Source: Ichthyophonus hoferi
Lineage: Eukaryota > Opisthokonta > Ichthyosporea > Ichthyophonida > Ichthyophonidae
Length of the DNA: 12,591 nucleotides
Assembly (NCBI GenBank): GCA_002751075.1
Contig: NAOQ01000913.1
Location: 1 to 12,591, forward strand
Direction of reading: 5' to 3'
In this document: one piece after another, positions 1 to 8,195 of the stretch
Layout of the letters: each line of letters opens with the position of its first letter
Numbering within the stretch: the first letter of the stretch is position 1
Position numbers and translations under genes: made by a program
Notes under the pieces: generated by a model
What the model was told of the DNA's origin: nothing
Databases searched by the model: none
What the model saw: the letters and a program-made list of their open reading frames with translations, nothing else

Positions 1-83
1 GCGATCAAACTATCTGACTGTACACCTATATACCTATATTACTATACCTATGCACATATATACATATATAGCAATCCACCTAC

Positions 84-2031
84 CGATTGGCAGGCACATC
101 GATCTTATAGATCACCTCATCGCTCAACGAATCATTTTCACTGACTGAGCCTCTCTCTTTAGCCTGTAGCTTACGTTCAGAGGTCTGTATAAACAGGGGT
201 AGGTTTGTAATTGGTAGATATAAATAGATATGGGTTAATAATTGGTAGGTATATATAAATATGTAGATATAAAGAGCATGTGACGTCATGGTAGTCAATT
301 CTTTATCAGTATTTTTGAGTAGATTTATATGAGGATATAGGATAGGCCATGATAAATTAATATAATATAGCATAATACAATATACTACAATATGATATAA
401 TATAAAGTAATACAATATAGCATAATACAATATACAACAATATGATATAATATAAATTAATACAATATAGTGTAATACAATATACTACAATATGATATAA
501 TATAAATTAATATAATATAGCATAATACAGTATTGTATACCAAACTATACTGTAAAAAATATATAATGCTATACCATAATATAAAAAAACACAGCATACT
601 ATAATATACTTTAATATACTATAATACACAATGATATAGTATAACAACAGAGAGAGGTAACAATATAATCTTACCACTTCATCTAACTCAACCCCAAACT
701 CAAAACAGAGTTCATCAAACTGTTCATCAGCTGTAGAAAGTGTCAGTAGAGGTATAGTATAGTCTAGTCTACTATAGTATAGTATGATATAGTATAATGT
801 GGTATGGCATAGTAGGATACAGTGTAGTGTGATACAGTATAAGATATTATAACATGGTGTGGTGTGGCATGATATAGTAGGATATAGCATAGTATAATAT
901 AATATCACATAACTATAATTATAACTATGTATATATATCCAAATAAGTGCAGGAGTAGAGCAATAACTGCAATACTTCCACTAACTTGTACGTTACATGT
1001 ACAAGTAAGATATAATACAGTATAATGTGGTATAATGGTACAATAGGGTATAGTATAGTCGGAACAAAATTTCTTGTCAGAACACATAACAGACTACACT
1101 GTTGCACGTTACACATTCAAGAAGCCCTTATAAAGCCCTATGTATAAACATATATATATATATATATATTCAAGATGAGATTTGCGCTGGTTGTCTAGGT
1201 TACGGGTGGGTGTATATTATAAAGAGAATATATAGTAGGGTAAGGTAGAGGAGGTAGGTGCAGGCAACTACTTCAAAATCATGTTATATTATGTTATGCT
1301 ATGTTATGTTATGCAATGTTATGTTGTATACTATAGGTAAACCACTCTCTTGGCTTAAAAATTAATAACAAGCATTCATATTACATTCCCTTTCTTATAT
1401 GTGCTGTATTATTGACATACCTCTGAATAGTAGAAAATGGATCATTTATGTTATGTACGTATGTATGTATGTAGAATAGTATGTATAATTACACATATAT
1501 TAGATTATTTAAATAAATAAATATGTATCACTTTCTAATATAATAAAATGAAACATAAAAAGTATAGTATAATATAATACAATATACAGCTAATGGCTCA
1601 ATTGCCAGATAAAAATAAACTCACTTTAGCTTGCTTATTCATATATTTAACTAATACTACACCATTACCATATATATATATATTAATAATGTAATTACTT
1701 TAAATTTTAGTTTGAGTTCTAAATATATTGTCTTCTCTAACTATATTAATATTAGTATATAGCCAGATCATACAACACTTCACTGCACCAATAAGTATGA
1801 TAATAACATTGTCATATAGGCACTATTTGAACACTCTTTATTTCCCTTTGTTTCCTCTCCTCATATAAATATGAATACATATAATATACAATATAACAAC
1901 ATGAAAGAGAGCAAGAGAAAGAGAAAGGCTGGGCAATGTTACCTAGAAAACATAAAACAAATACATTACTTACTCAGATTCTCTCCTAATGCCTTGCACA
2001 AAAGATCCTTGGCTACAGAAACAGTAGGCAT
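84..2031 (-). CDS. FARSB: Phenylalanine--tRNA ligase beta subunit, cytosolic type; 5' part (coding exons 1-3), runs off the left edge
   Basis: FARSB is the beta chain of the cytosolic alpha2-beta2 enzyme that charges tRNA-Phe. Three exons join in frame. Exon 1 (2031-1974) begins MPTVSVAKDLLCKALGENL and ends A|GTAAGT. Exon 2 (730-675), after a CTACAG acceptor, gives TDEQFDELCFEFGVELDEV. Exon 3 (184-84), after TATACAG, starts TSERKLQAKERG and ends DEVIYKIDVPANR at CG|GTAGGT. Intron phases are 1, 0 and 2; intron 1 is 1243 bp and intron 2 is 490 bp. The 72 residues follow the human start from memory (MPTVSV...TDEEFDELCFEFGLELDE...YKIDVPANRYDLL). I chose this ATG because the conserved MPTVSV sits on it. 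DVPANR opens the block matching the bacterial TPNR motif of the N-terminal beta domain; the editing and catalytic-like domains lie outside the window. The next exon should begin with Tyr-Asp-Leu-Leu or similar; I see no in-phase candidate in bases 1-83. Identity is very secure. Confidence 0.95.
351..530. repeat. 50-bp AT-rich tandem repeat, about 3.6 copies, in FARSB intron 2
   Basis: The block starting CATAATACAATATACTACAA at 371 recurs at 421, 471 and (partly) 521, always 50 bases apart, with only a few substitutions per copy. The phase is kept exactly, so this is a minisatellite and not random AT-rich sequence. It lies between exons 2 and 3 of FARSB. Because it is almost free of C and G it also produces long open frames on the minus strand that are not genes. 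Confidence 0.9.
751..906. repeat. Degenerate TATAG/ATAGT-type short tandem repeat in FARSB intron 1
   Basis: Imperfect five-base units of the form TATAG, with drifted forms such as GGTAT and GATAC, fill the sequence just upstream (in gene sense) of the exon 2 acceptor. The long minus-strand frame across it is an artefact of the repeat apart from the real exon 2 at its end. Confidence 0.75.
984..1006. repeat. Perfect 8-bp inverted repeat in FARSB intron 1
   Basis: ACTTGTAC (984-991) and GTACAAGT (999-1006) are perfect inverted copies separated by the seven bases GTTACAT. They could form a small hairpin in DNA or in the pre-mRNA. No function is evident. Confidence 0.6.
1151..1169. repeat. (TA)n microsatellite in FARSB intron 1
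   Basis: A pure run of alternating T and A, about nine units, inside the largest FARSB intron. Confidence 0.85.
1281..1326. repeat. (ATGTT)n pentanucleotide repeat in FARSB intron 1
   Basis: About nine five-base units of ATGTT with ATATT and ATGCT variants. Together with the TATAG-like and TATAC-like arrays elsewhere in the window it shows a tendency for five-base repeats in introns of this genome. Confidence 0.8.
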
Positions 2032-2258
2032 TATGAATGGTTTATGAGTGTAAAGGAATATATATATAAAGTGTATATATAAAGTTTATATACAAATTGT
2101 ATATATAAGGGGCTGGTTAGTCTACGTTATAATTACAATACAATACAAGATAAAAGAATCCACATGCGCATATTCCATTTCTATTCTATTTATAGCATCA
2201 TCTCGTTCTAATTATAAATAGCCTAATATAGTTACAATAGAATTTTGATGTGACTATC

Positions 2259-2266
2259 TGACGTCA
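2259..2266. promoter_or_regulatory. Perfect CRE/ATF palindrome upstream of FARSB
   Basis: TGACGTCA, the full palindromic cAMP-response element bound by CREB/ATF-type bZIP proteins, lies 228 bases upstream of the FARSB start codon. In animals aminoacyl-tRNA synthetase genes are commonly induced by ATF4-type factors, so a bZIP site here is plausible. Binding is inferred from the motif only. The transcription start is not known. Confidence 0.45.
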
Positions 2267-3003
2267 TGGTGTTGGTCGGAAAATGATTAATAGCATATTA
2301 TAGAATTATATTGTCCAATCGTGTATGTAATGGTCTATTTAATTTTAAATTTTGTATGGGGAAATGTAGGATTTTTACTAGAGTGGGAAGAAAGAATGAA
2401 AGAGTATAGTAAGGTGATGTATTTGTTAAAATTTAAAATTTAAAATTTATGCAAATAATAGAATATTTTTAATTAATATTCATTTATTAAGCAATATATT
2501 TTAATATCAATTGATATCATTACGCATATACTTAACATAAATTTGCTTTCACTCTTTATGGTATCACAAGGCTTATGACGACACTGTATATGTAATAACC
2601 ATAAATAACTAATTAAATCTAATCTATCACATTCTGATCCAACTATGTTCGTGGTAAGATTGAGGAATCTATTAAAATGATTCCTTATTTGTATATTTAT
2701 TTATATTAGAATAACATATATTCTATTTATTTATTATCTGTTATTTGTAAGGTAGTAGAATTTATCTTGAAAACCTACAGATTAATGATTCCGATTAAGA
2801 CTAATTCCTGTGTACCATATTATATTAGGTATGCAGTTTCATAAGAATTCAGTCTCACCACACAGCAACATGCGGTATAAATTAACTACTGTGGAGTTGA
2901 GACGAGACTTCTAGTTTTCTTTACATTCTAGTCCACTACTTAACATGCGTCATTGACAGGTTGATGGCTTAAAATAAAGGCAGAGTGGTGTTGACTCTAT
3001 TTT

Positions 3004-3021
3004 TTACCGTTTTAACGGTAA
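3004..3021. repeat. Inverted repeat of two MYB-like half sites
   Basis: TTACCGTT (3004-3011) and AACGGTAA (3014-3021) are perfect inverted copies around a TT spacer. Each arm contains AACGG, the core of the animal MYB recognition element. Similar TTTTAACGG strings occur singly at about 5374 and 7116. The arrangement is visible; protein binding is inference. Confidence 0.5.
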
Positions 3022-3620
3022 TTAATACGAAGCGGTAAGGCTAATCTATAATAATAAAAAATCTTTGAAGACAGGCTTTTTCAATGGCTGGTTTATAACA
3101 TATCAGATTATATAATTATTGTCTCATTATAATGGGTAATTCTTTTGAATGACTATTTTAGTATTGTTCAATTACAATTACATCTATAATATATACTATG
3201 TAACACATAATATATAATACATAATGCATAATATGTGATATATAATACGTAGCACATAATATATTACTTACAATATATAATATATAATATGTAAAATGCA
3301 ATAAAAAATACATAGCATATAACATAAAATACATTATACATAAAGTCGAAGGCTTATTGATTACGAAGATAATATAATAATCCATTGCATGTAGATTATA
3401 TACTAATTCCATAACCCAACCTGAACCTCTCCTTAGCTTTAAATGAAGATTAAAAGTTGTTGGAACCAACGCGTTTACTGACACTTTTACAGTTTATACG
3501 TTTATTTGCAGTTATTATATTCGTTTATTTACTATAAAAAAAGGCGTTCCTTCCTAGTTAAGTTTGATGCGAATTCATTGGGGATTGTCAGTATTTCTTA
3601 GTGGATCAGAGCTTGGTGTA

Positions 3621-3782
3621 AACACATTGTCAGGCTAGAAGTGAATGGCTTCTATAACTGTATATCAACAACATGAGATTGAGAAGCAGTTAACGAGAGT
3701 TTCAGACTGCGGACAACCTGACCACAATTGCCAAATAGTACTCAGTAGTCAGCAACATCAATTTAAGTTTTATTCCCTATAA
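3621..3782 (+). pseudogene. Decayed plus-strand relative of the 5933-6262 hypothetical gene
   Basis: From an ATG at 3645 a 45-codon frame reads MASITVYQQHEIEKQLTRV and continues to a stop at 3780-3782. Its residues 3-35 align without gaps to the minus-strand frame at 6262-5933 (SLFIDQQREIQEQLTRV and onward): 16 of 33 residues and 65 of 99 bases match by hand count. The alignment reaches a little upstream (NTL in both), but there this copy's frame is closed by two stop codons (TAG at 3636, TGA at 3642), whereas the other copy is open. A further in-frame ATG lies at 3567, just behind a TATA-like box at 3533. I read this as a truncated, probably dead duplicate. It could still be a living short peptide gene using the ATG at 3645. 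The family is not one I recognise. Confidence 0.5.
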
Positions 3783-4755
3783 AAGGCATGCGGTATTGTG
3801 ATTCTGTAATTGAATTAATAATGTTGATAGAATTATAAAATCAGTAGTCCGATTGATAATTTAGTGCAGGTTGTCAGTATCTACTCTGATGACTGTCTCC
3901 TTTTGAATGATGGTTACGTCCAGATCTGCTACACTCTCTGGTAGAAATCTGACGCGCTTATAGCATTTTGTTATTGTGGTGAGTGTAAAGCGAATAACCT
4001 TGGAATGATACATACTATAAATAGATGAATGGAAAAAAAATGGCAAGTTGCAACAAGTTGTATTGCCCACATAGCTAAGCTTATAAAAATTTAATTTTGG
4101 ATACATTTAATATAAATAAGAGATATATATAATATAATATAAATAGAAATATGTAATACCCTGTCAAGATGGAATAGATACTGTATAAAAAGAAATGAAA
4201 GATATGGTAAATAAGCAGAGATCAATAGCCATTAAAACATACTCACTTAGAGTGTAAGAAATTACATCATTATTTTCTCTCTAATCAAGTTGGAATAATA
4301 TAATTATTGTCAATTATAACTACATATGCAACTTGTGCAAAGTAACCATACTTATAATTATCTAATCAATGAATGTTGGGTTCTAAAGAATTTTATATAT
4401 AAAATGATATATTTAAAAAGTATAGAGCTCTGTCTGAGGCACACTGGATACTCTTGAGTCTGTAGTGATAGTGAATAAAAACCATTTAGTTTTTATTCTA
4501 AAATTTCTATTTGCAATAGTCAGCCGCTGCCCATGTGGTGAGATAATTGCTACACAGAGTGAAAGTGACGATTATGGCCCTTAATAGAGCATATTATTCT
4601 ATTAAAATGCATTGTCAAAAATACTCCATCCCGTATAATTATTATTAATTGTGAGAAATAAGTAGAGACAAAATTATCCCAGTAACCTATATTCATTAAG
4701 AATTGAGAGAAAACCAAGTTAAAGAATGTTTTAACGTGTACCCTTGCATTCACAG
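3783..4755. other. Intergenic, AT-rich; no convincing gene
   Basis: Holds an 81-codon minus-strand frame (4106-3861) whose last 30 residues (RVRFLPESVADLDVTIIQKE and a few more) are less biased than their surroundings, and a 67-codon frame (4753-4550) that looks like chance. Neither shows a family motif. A CATGCGGTA string at about 3788 repeats one at about 2870. A strong AT-rich hairpin lies at 4473-4498. Confidence 0.5.
4473..4498. repeat. Perfect 10-bp inverted repeat (hairpin)
   Basis: GAATAAAAAC (4473-4482) and GTTTTTATTC (4489-4498) are exact inverted copies around the six-base loop CATTTA. Either strand would carry AATAAA, so it could also sit near a transcript end, but no gene next to it calls for one. 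Confidence 0.6.
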
Positions 4756-4905
4756 AATACGGAGAGGCTAAGATACAATTTTATTGTTATCAAATTAGCA
4801 GAAGCTGAGGACTGGGCCCTTAAGATTGATAAAACTAAGAGAATACAGTCAGTTAGGCAGCCAGGAAAAATATCGCTGTTGTTTGTGATACTTGAAGCTG
4901 CGTAA
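4756..4905 (+). other. Possible coding block or exon, unrecognised
   Basis: After a good-looking acceptor (GCATTCACAG, ending 4755) the plus strand is open for 49 codons. The peptide has balanced composition for such AT-rich DNA, with a central stretch LAEAEDWALKIDKTKRIQ. It ends in a stop at 4903-4905 while the next frame over is already open (see 4937-5239). No upstream partner exon was found. Open stretches of this length are expected by chance in this sequence, so the call rests on composition and on the adjacent longer frame. Confidence 0.2.
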
Positions 4906-4936
4906 TTTTATTGGAAATCTGGCAAGTGTGTTTTGT

Positions 4937-5239
4937 ATGATTACTGCTAAAAATAGCACAATTAAAATTAATTTTTGGATTAATTATTTGATTGATGACT
5001 TGAGTGACAATAAGTTATTGCCCTTTTTGATCAAAGTGCAAAAATGTAATAAGAGAGAGATTGTACATTTTGGTACTGCTATAAAAGATGTGACAAATAG
5101 GAAGGCAGGGAAGATCAATACTATACAGGCATATAGTGTGAGTAATGCTGGAAAAAGTCAGGTTATTTATAGTTTTATAGAAGGTTTCTTTAAGGGACAT
5201 ATTCATCTGTTTACTAATACTTCTAGAAGTAATTTCTAG
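4937..5239 (+). CDS. Hypothetical protein, 100 codons from the first ATG; unrecognised
   Basis: The frame is open from 4889 to the stop at 5237-5239; the first ATG is at 4937. The peptide is mixed and moderately basic, with stretches such as KVQKCNKREIVHFGTAIKDV and NAGKSQVIYSFIEGFFKGH. I find no family motif, signal peptide or membrane segment. It overlaps the end of the 4756-4905 open block in another frame, which may mean two exon remnants, a frameshifted older gene, or chance. By a rough estimate from base composition, a frame this long should occur by chance about 0.1-0.3 times in a window this size, so it is borderline. Confidence 0.22.
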   Translation: MITAKNSTIKINFWINYLIDDLSDNKLLPFLIKVQKCNKREIVHFGTAIKDVTNRKAGKINTIQAYSVSNAGKSQVIYSFIEGFFKGHIHLFTNTSRSNF

Positions 5240-5932
5240 TACGCTAGGGTGGTGATGGAGCCATGGACTATGGTGATATTACTGGCTAGTGCTATAGAAA
5301 ATTGTATTCATTGTAACGATTAATAAAAACACAGATGTGCTTAGTTGACTTTGATATAAAAAAGTTGGAACTGTTTTAACGGTGATAATACCAGCTCTTA
5401 CTAGAATTATCTTATTTTATTGGTAATTTGTAGTTTAGAAGAGTGTAATAAATATAAAGCCAATTATTATTGGTTCAATCTTAATCAATCGTCTTGGACT
5501 GGCATTTAGAATCAATCTGAGGTGTCCACTGTTTAACGAGTTTTGACAGTGCTAACCCTTTTTTAGACTATGTGTAATAGTACTTGATAATAATATTAAA
5601 TGATTATAATTATATAAAGAAATATTTAAATTAATTAAATATTTCCTTTCTAGCATATACAATAGTGTATTGATCACATATCGTTATCGTAATAGTACAT
5701 ACATTGTTTAAGAATCTGTGATAGTTTCTGTCACCTGTCCACAGACTTCGGGGGCTTTCGTTAAGTGTTGTTTATAAGTGGCTCTTGCTGGACTAGTAAT
5801 AGAGACAGCACTTGTTGGTATATAAAACTAGTAAAAGCCTTAAATTTACAGCGTACATTTATGTGTGTTGTTTAGACTTGGGTAGGTGTAATTTTTACAT
5901 CATTGGAGTATGGGAGTAGAGTAATTATTTAC
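5240..5932. other. Intergenic, AT-rich; no gene seen
   Basis: No conserved coding signal on either strand. Contains TATA-like strings (about 5354 and 5820), a TTTTAACGGTGA string near 5374, a faint resemblance near 5504-5552 to the decayed relative at 3645, and an 11-bp inverted repeat at 5619-5645. For the minus-strand frame ending at 5933 this would be the 3' flank. Confidence 0.5.
5619..5645. repeat. 11-bp inverted repeat, A/T only in the core
   Basis: GAAATATTTAA (5619-5629) and TTAAATATTTC (5635-5645) are exact inverted copies around ATTAA. In DNA this AT-rich such palindromes arise easily, so significance is low. Confidence 0.5.
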
Positions 5933-6262
5933 TTAAGTTTTATTGGAAATAGGACTAGTTTTTGTTGTACTAAGCTTTATCAGGCTATTGTCGTCAGGTA
6001 AAGGGTAGGCTAAAACTCTAGTTAGCTGCTCTTGAATCTCCCTCTGTTGATCAATGAATAAAGAGGTTTTTAGCTTTTTACTTGGTAAAGTATTGTATAT
6101 GTAGTAATTGTAATCTAATTGTGGCTCTGTGTATATAGTTACGGTATCAGTCTTATCGGAAGAATCAACACCAGACACAACTGGTTGGCCTTCTAGTAAA
6201 GTATTTTCATTATCTACTTTAATCTCTCTGACAACTATAGACATAAAAAACATAAAGTACAT
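5933..6262 (-). CDS. Hypothetical protein, 109 residues; better-preserved member of a two-copy inverted pair
   Basis: An uninterrupted frame from ATG at 6262 (second good ATG at 6241) to the stop at 5935-5933. The N-terminus (MYFMFFMSIVV) is a short hydrophobic run that might be a weak signal or anchor. The rest is polar, with VTIYTEPQLDYNYYIYNTL in the middle and a Lys-rich step before SLFIDQQREIQEQLTRV. The last third aligns without gaps to the decayed plus-strand copy at 3645-3782, which is the main evidence that this frame was once coding. A TATA-like TATAAAAAG (6330-6322) lies about 60 bases upstream. Alternatively a TTTTTTATGTCTATAG tract just inside the frame could be a splice acceptor, making this a last exon. 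I do not recognise the family and propose no function. Confidence 0.45.
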   Translation of the reverse strand: MYFMFFMSIVVREIKVDNENTLLEGQPVVSGVDSSDKTDTVTIYTEPQLDYNYYIYNTLPSKKLKTSLFIDQQREIQEQLTRVLAYPLPDDNSLIKLSTTKTSPISNKT

Positions 6263-6321
6263 AAATTGAATAGTAAATATTGATGACTGAGAACAATGTT
6301 TTTTATTAGTTGTTTTTGTTT

Positions 6322-6330
6322 CTTTTTATA
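6322..6330 (-). promoter_or_regulatory. TATA-like box before the 6262-5933 frame
   Basis: TATAAAAAG on the minus strand, about 60 bases before the ATG at 6262; a start near the TCAGTC string at about 6285 would give a very short leader. TATA-like strings are common by chance in this AT-rich window, so position is the only support. Confidence 0.25.
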
Positions 6331-8195
6331 CATTCCTGACCTTTGTTTAACGCGCGTGCTAATTTTGGTTAATATCCGCATATGTATTCAGTAGGCTAAA
6401 GGAGACCAATTATAAATATTTTTATTAGCTAATAAGAGCAGTTTATAAAAGATTTAAAGACCCACTAGGATTGTCTGATCTTATTTCGATAATCTTACAC
6501 TATTGTGTCTTTATGTAGATGGCTAACTAATTCATTAATATTAAGTATCTGCAAACTATGTATTAAAAAATCAATTTAAACTATGAGTTCATTTAGAGTT
6601 AACGGTCTTGTAACAAAAAGGAATCAGCTGTAACGAAAAAAGGCATTGGAAGCTATTCTATTGCAATTTCATAGGATTGGATCTGAACCCAACACGTTTT
6701 AATCAAATGATTCAAATTTAATTGTAAGTATTATCGTATTGGGTAGAAACGGGAAAGGAAAAATATAACATAACCTGTCTGTATTTTAAGCTGTTATTCT
6801 GACAATGATGCATACCAAATGGTAGATTATAGTGTTAACAAAACTAGATGTCCCGTCTGCAACCATACTGTGAATAAATTTTACTAATCTAAACGCATGC
6901 AATGCGGTGAAACTGAATTTGGATAAAATTGTACATCCATTATGGTATAAAAGTATTAATCTCAATCTTAATCATTACTACGTAGGTTTGATTAGTAATT
7001 TATCTATTACCGTGTATGTTAGCTACAAAAAGCTTGATTTTAATGAATAGCAGATAATAAATAAATGGAATGTACTTCATAATAAAATACAAACAAATAA
7101 ATAAGCAAGAAATTATTTTAACGGGTTACACATGTGTTACACATGTTGCAACATATTGCAATCAATATTTTACCTGCTTTGTATTTTCACATCATCTACG
7201 ATTATGTTTAGGATAATTGCAGATTAATAATGAGATTTATGGTTGACCCGAAAGTATGGTTCCCACGATAGGGAGATGGTGCAATATCCACCAATAAAAT
7301 GGTACGATATAGTTTATTGGTTGGTTGAAAAGAAACATTTTATGTGGCTCGGGAAAATATAAGATCTTCCAATCAAAATGCCGGTTGTAGCGACAACTTA
7401 TTGCCTACATTACATATGGGTTTGGCGCCGAGGACAAACCAAAAGGGCAACATATATAAAGCAAAGATTAAAAATATATTTAATAAATATATATTGATTA
7501 AAACATAAATAAATAATCAAGTCAAACCTATATTGGATTTAAATAATGACTACATATCGGAAGTAACTATATTAAACCATGTTTCATCAAGCCATTAGCT
7601 AACTGCGCACCGTTGATGCAACTCTGGAATCAGATATTTCGCACCCTGCGCATAGATTAACACAATTAAAATATTATTATGCTAATAACTTTATGCATAG
7701 CATATAAATATATCATTTAATAATAATAATAATAAATATTAAGTTAATGAGTACCCGAAATAATGTATTTACAACATAAGTAATGGACTGGCGGACTACA
7801 CACAATTTTCAAATACTGGTTATCAGTAGAGCTGGTATGTGTTAATATTAGATCTAATAAGTACCGATCAAGATGATGCAGTGATTACAATAGATTGTGT
7901 TTGTTTATCATCAATCATCATACACCCCAATCTTTATCGGTTTTAATTGTATAACATATACATGAATCTCATATACAATCTCATTAAAAAACTTTTTTTA
8001 TATTTTTATACTGTAGGTTATAGTTTTCCAGTCAACTATCAATTGAGGCATAACGGTGCACTAACATGCAAACACATACATACTACTAACCCACACACCA
8101 ACCTGTCTAGCAGTCACGCATAAAGAACAATAATACCTACAGTACTACACACCTAAACCAAGCCTAAACAAAAAGACATACAAACAGTTTTTATA
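6331..8195. other. Long AT-rich intergenic region, including the 5' flank of the 8196 gene; no gene recognised
   Basis: I read both strands and found no conserved exon. Points of higher G+C are 7240-7290, 7405-7440 and 7590-7660. A 55-codon minus-strand frame (7404-7237) covers the first, but frames of that length are expected by chance here. Small structures: an 8-bp inverted pair CCAATAAA / TTTATTGG near 7293-7320, two direct TTACACATG copies near 7127-7146 and a (TAA)n run at 7718-7735. The last 150 bases before 8196 are richer in C and A (leader-like) and presumably hold the promoter and 5' UTR of the next gene. Confidence 0.5.

Larger units (their letters stand above)
2032..3620. other. 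AT-rich 5' flank of FARSB and intergenic DNA; no conserved gene seen
   Basis: This stretch should contain the FARSB promoter and 5' UTR (read leftward). I see no conserved coding exon. It holds TA-rich runs at 2058-2107, a near-palindrome centred near 2508 (ATATCAATTGATAT), a POU-octamer match ATGCAAAT at 2449-2456, an inverted repeat at 3004-3021 and a low-complexity ACATAATATATAAT-like block at about 3185-3330. A 108-codon minus-strand frame (3484-3158) crosses that block and is not convincing as a gene. A TATA-like TATAAAAAAAGG starts at 3533, a short distance before the decayed plus-strand reading frame described separately. Confidence 0.6.

Noticed and set aside
1-25. Possible start of FARSB exon 4 at the left edge (minus-strand ...TTTGATCGC after an AG)
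   Set aside because: No acceptor there gives the required phase without a stop or a mismatch to the conserved Tyr-Asp-Leu; the real exon probably lies beyond the window.
80-908. Two long minus-strand frames (116 and 133 codons) across 80-430 and 507-908
   Set aside because: Apart from the true FARSB exons at 84-184 and 675-730 they are Tyr/Ile/Leu-rich translations of the intronic AT repeats.
905-1116. Two overlapping minus-strand frames of about 60 codons
   Set aside because: They lie in FARSB intron 1, share no motif with any family and are of a length expected by chance here.
3158-3484. 108-codon minus-strand frame
   Set aside because: The second half is low-complexity repeat translation. 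The first half (before about 3340) is more mixed but has no homologue I know, no ATG at its start and no partner exon.
6674-6700. Minus-strand string resembling a tRNA B box (GGTTCAGATCC)
   Set aside because: The T-arm does not pair properly with a seven-base loop and no A box or acceptor stem is present.
7424-7442. TGGCGCC-containing string that resembles a retroelement primer-binding site
   Set aside because: No flanking long repeats, no element-like coding nearby; a seven-base resemblance is not enough.
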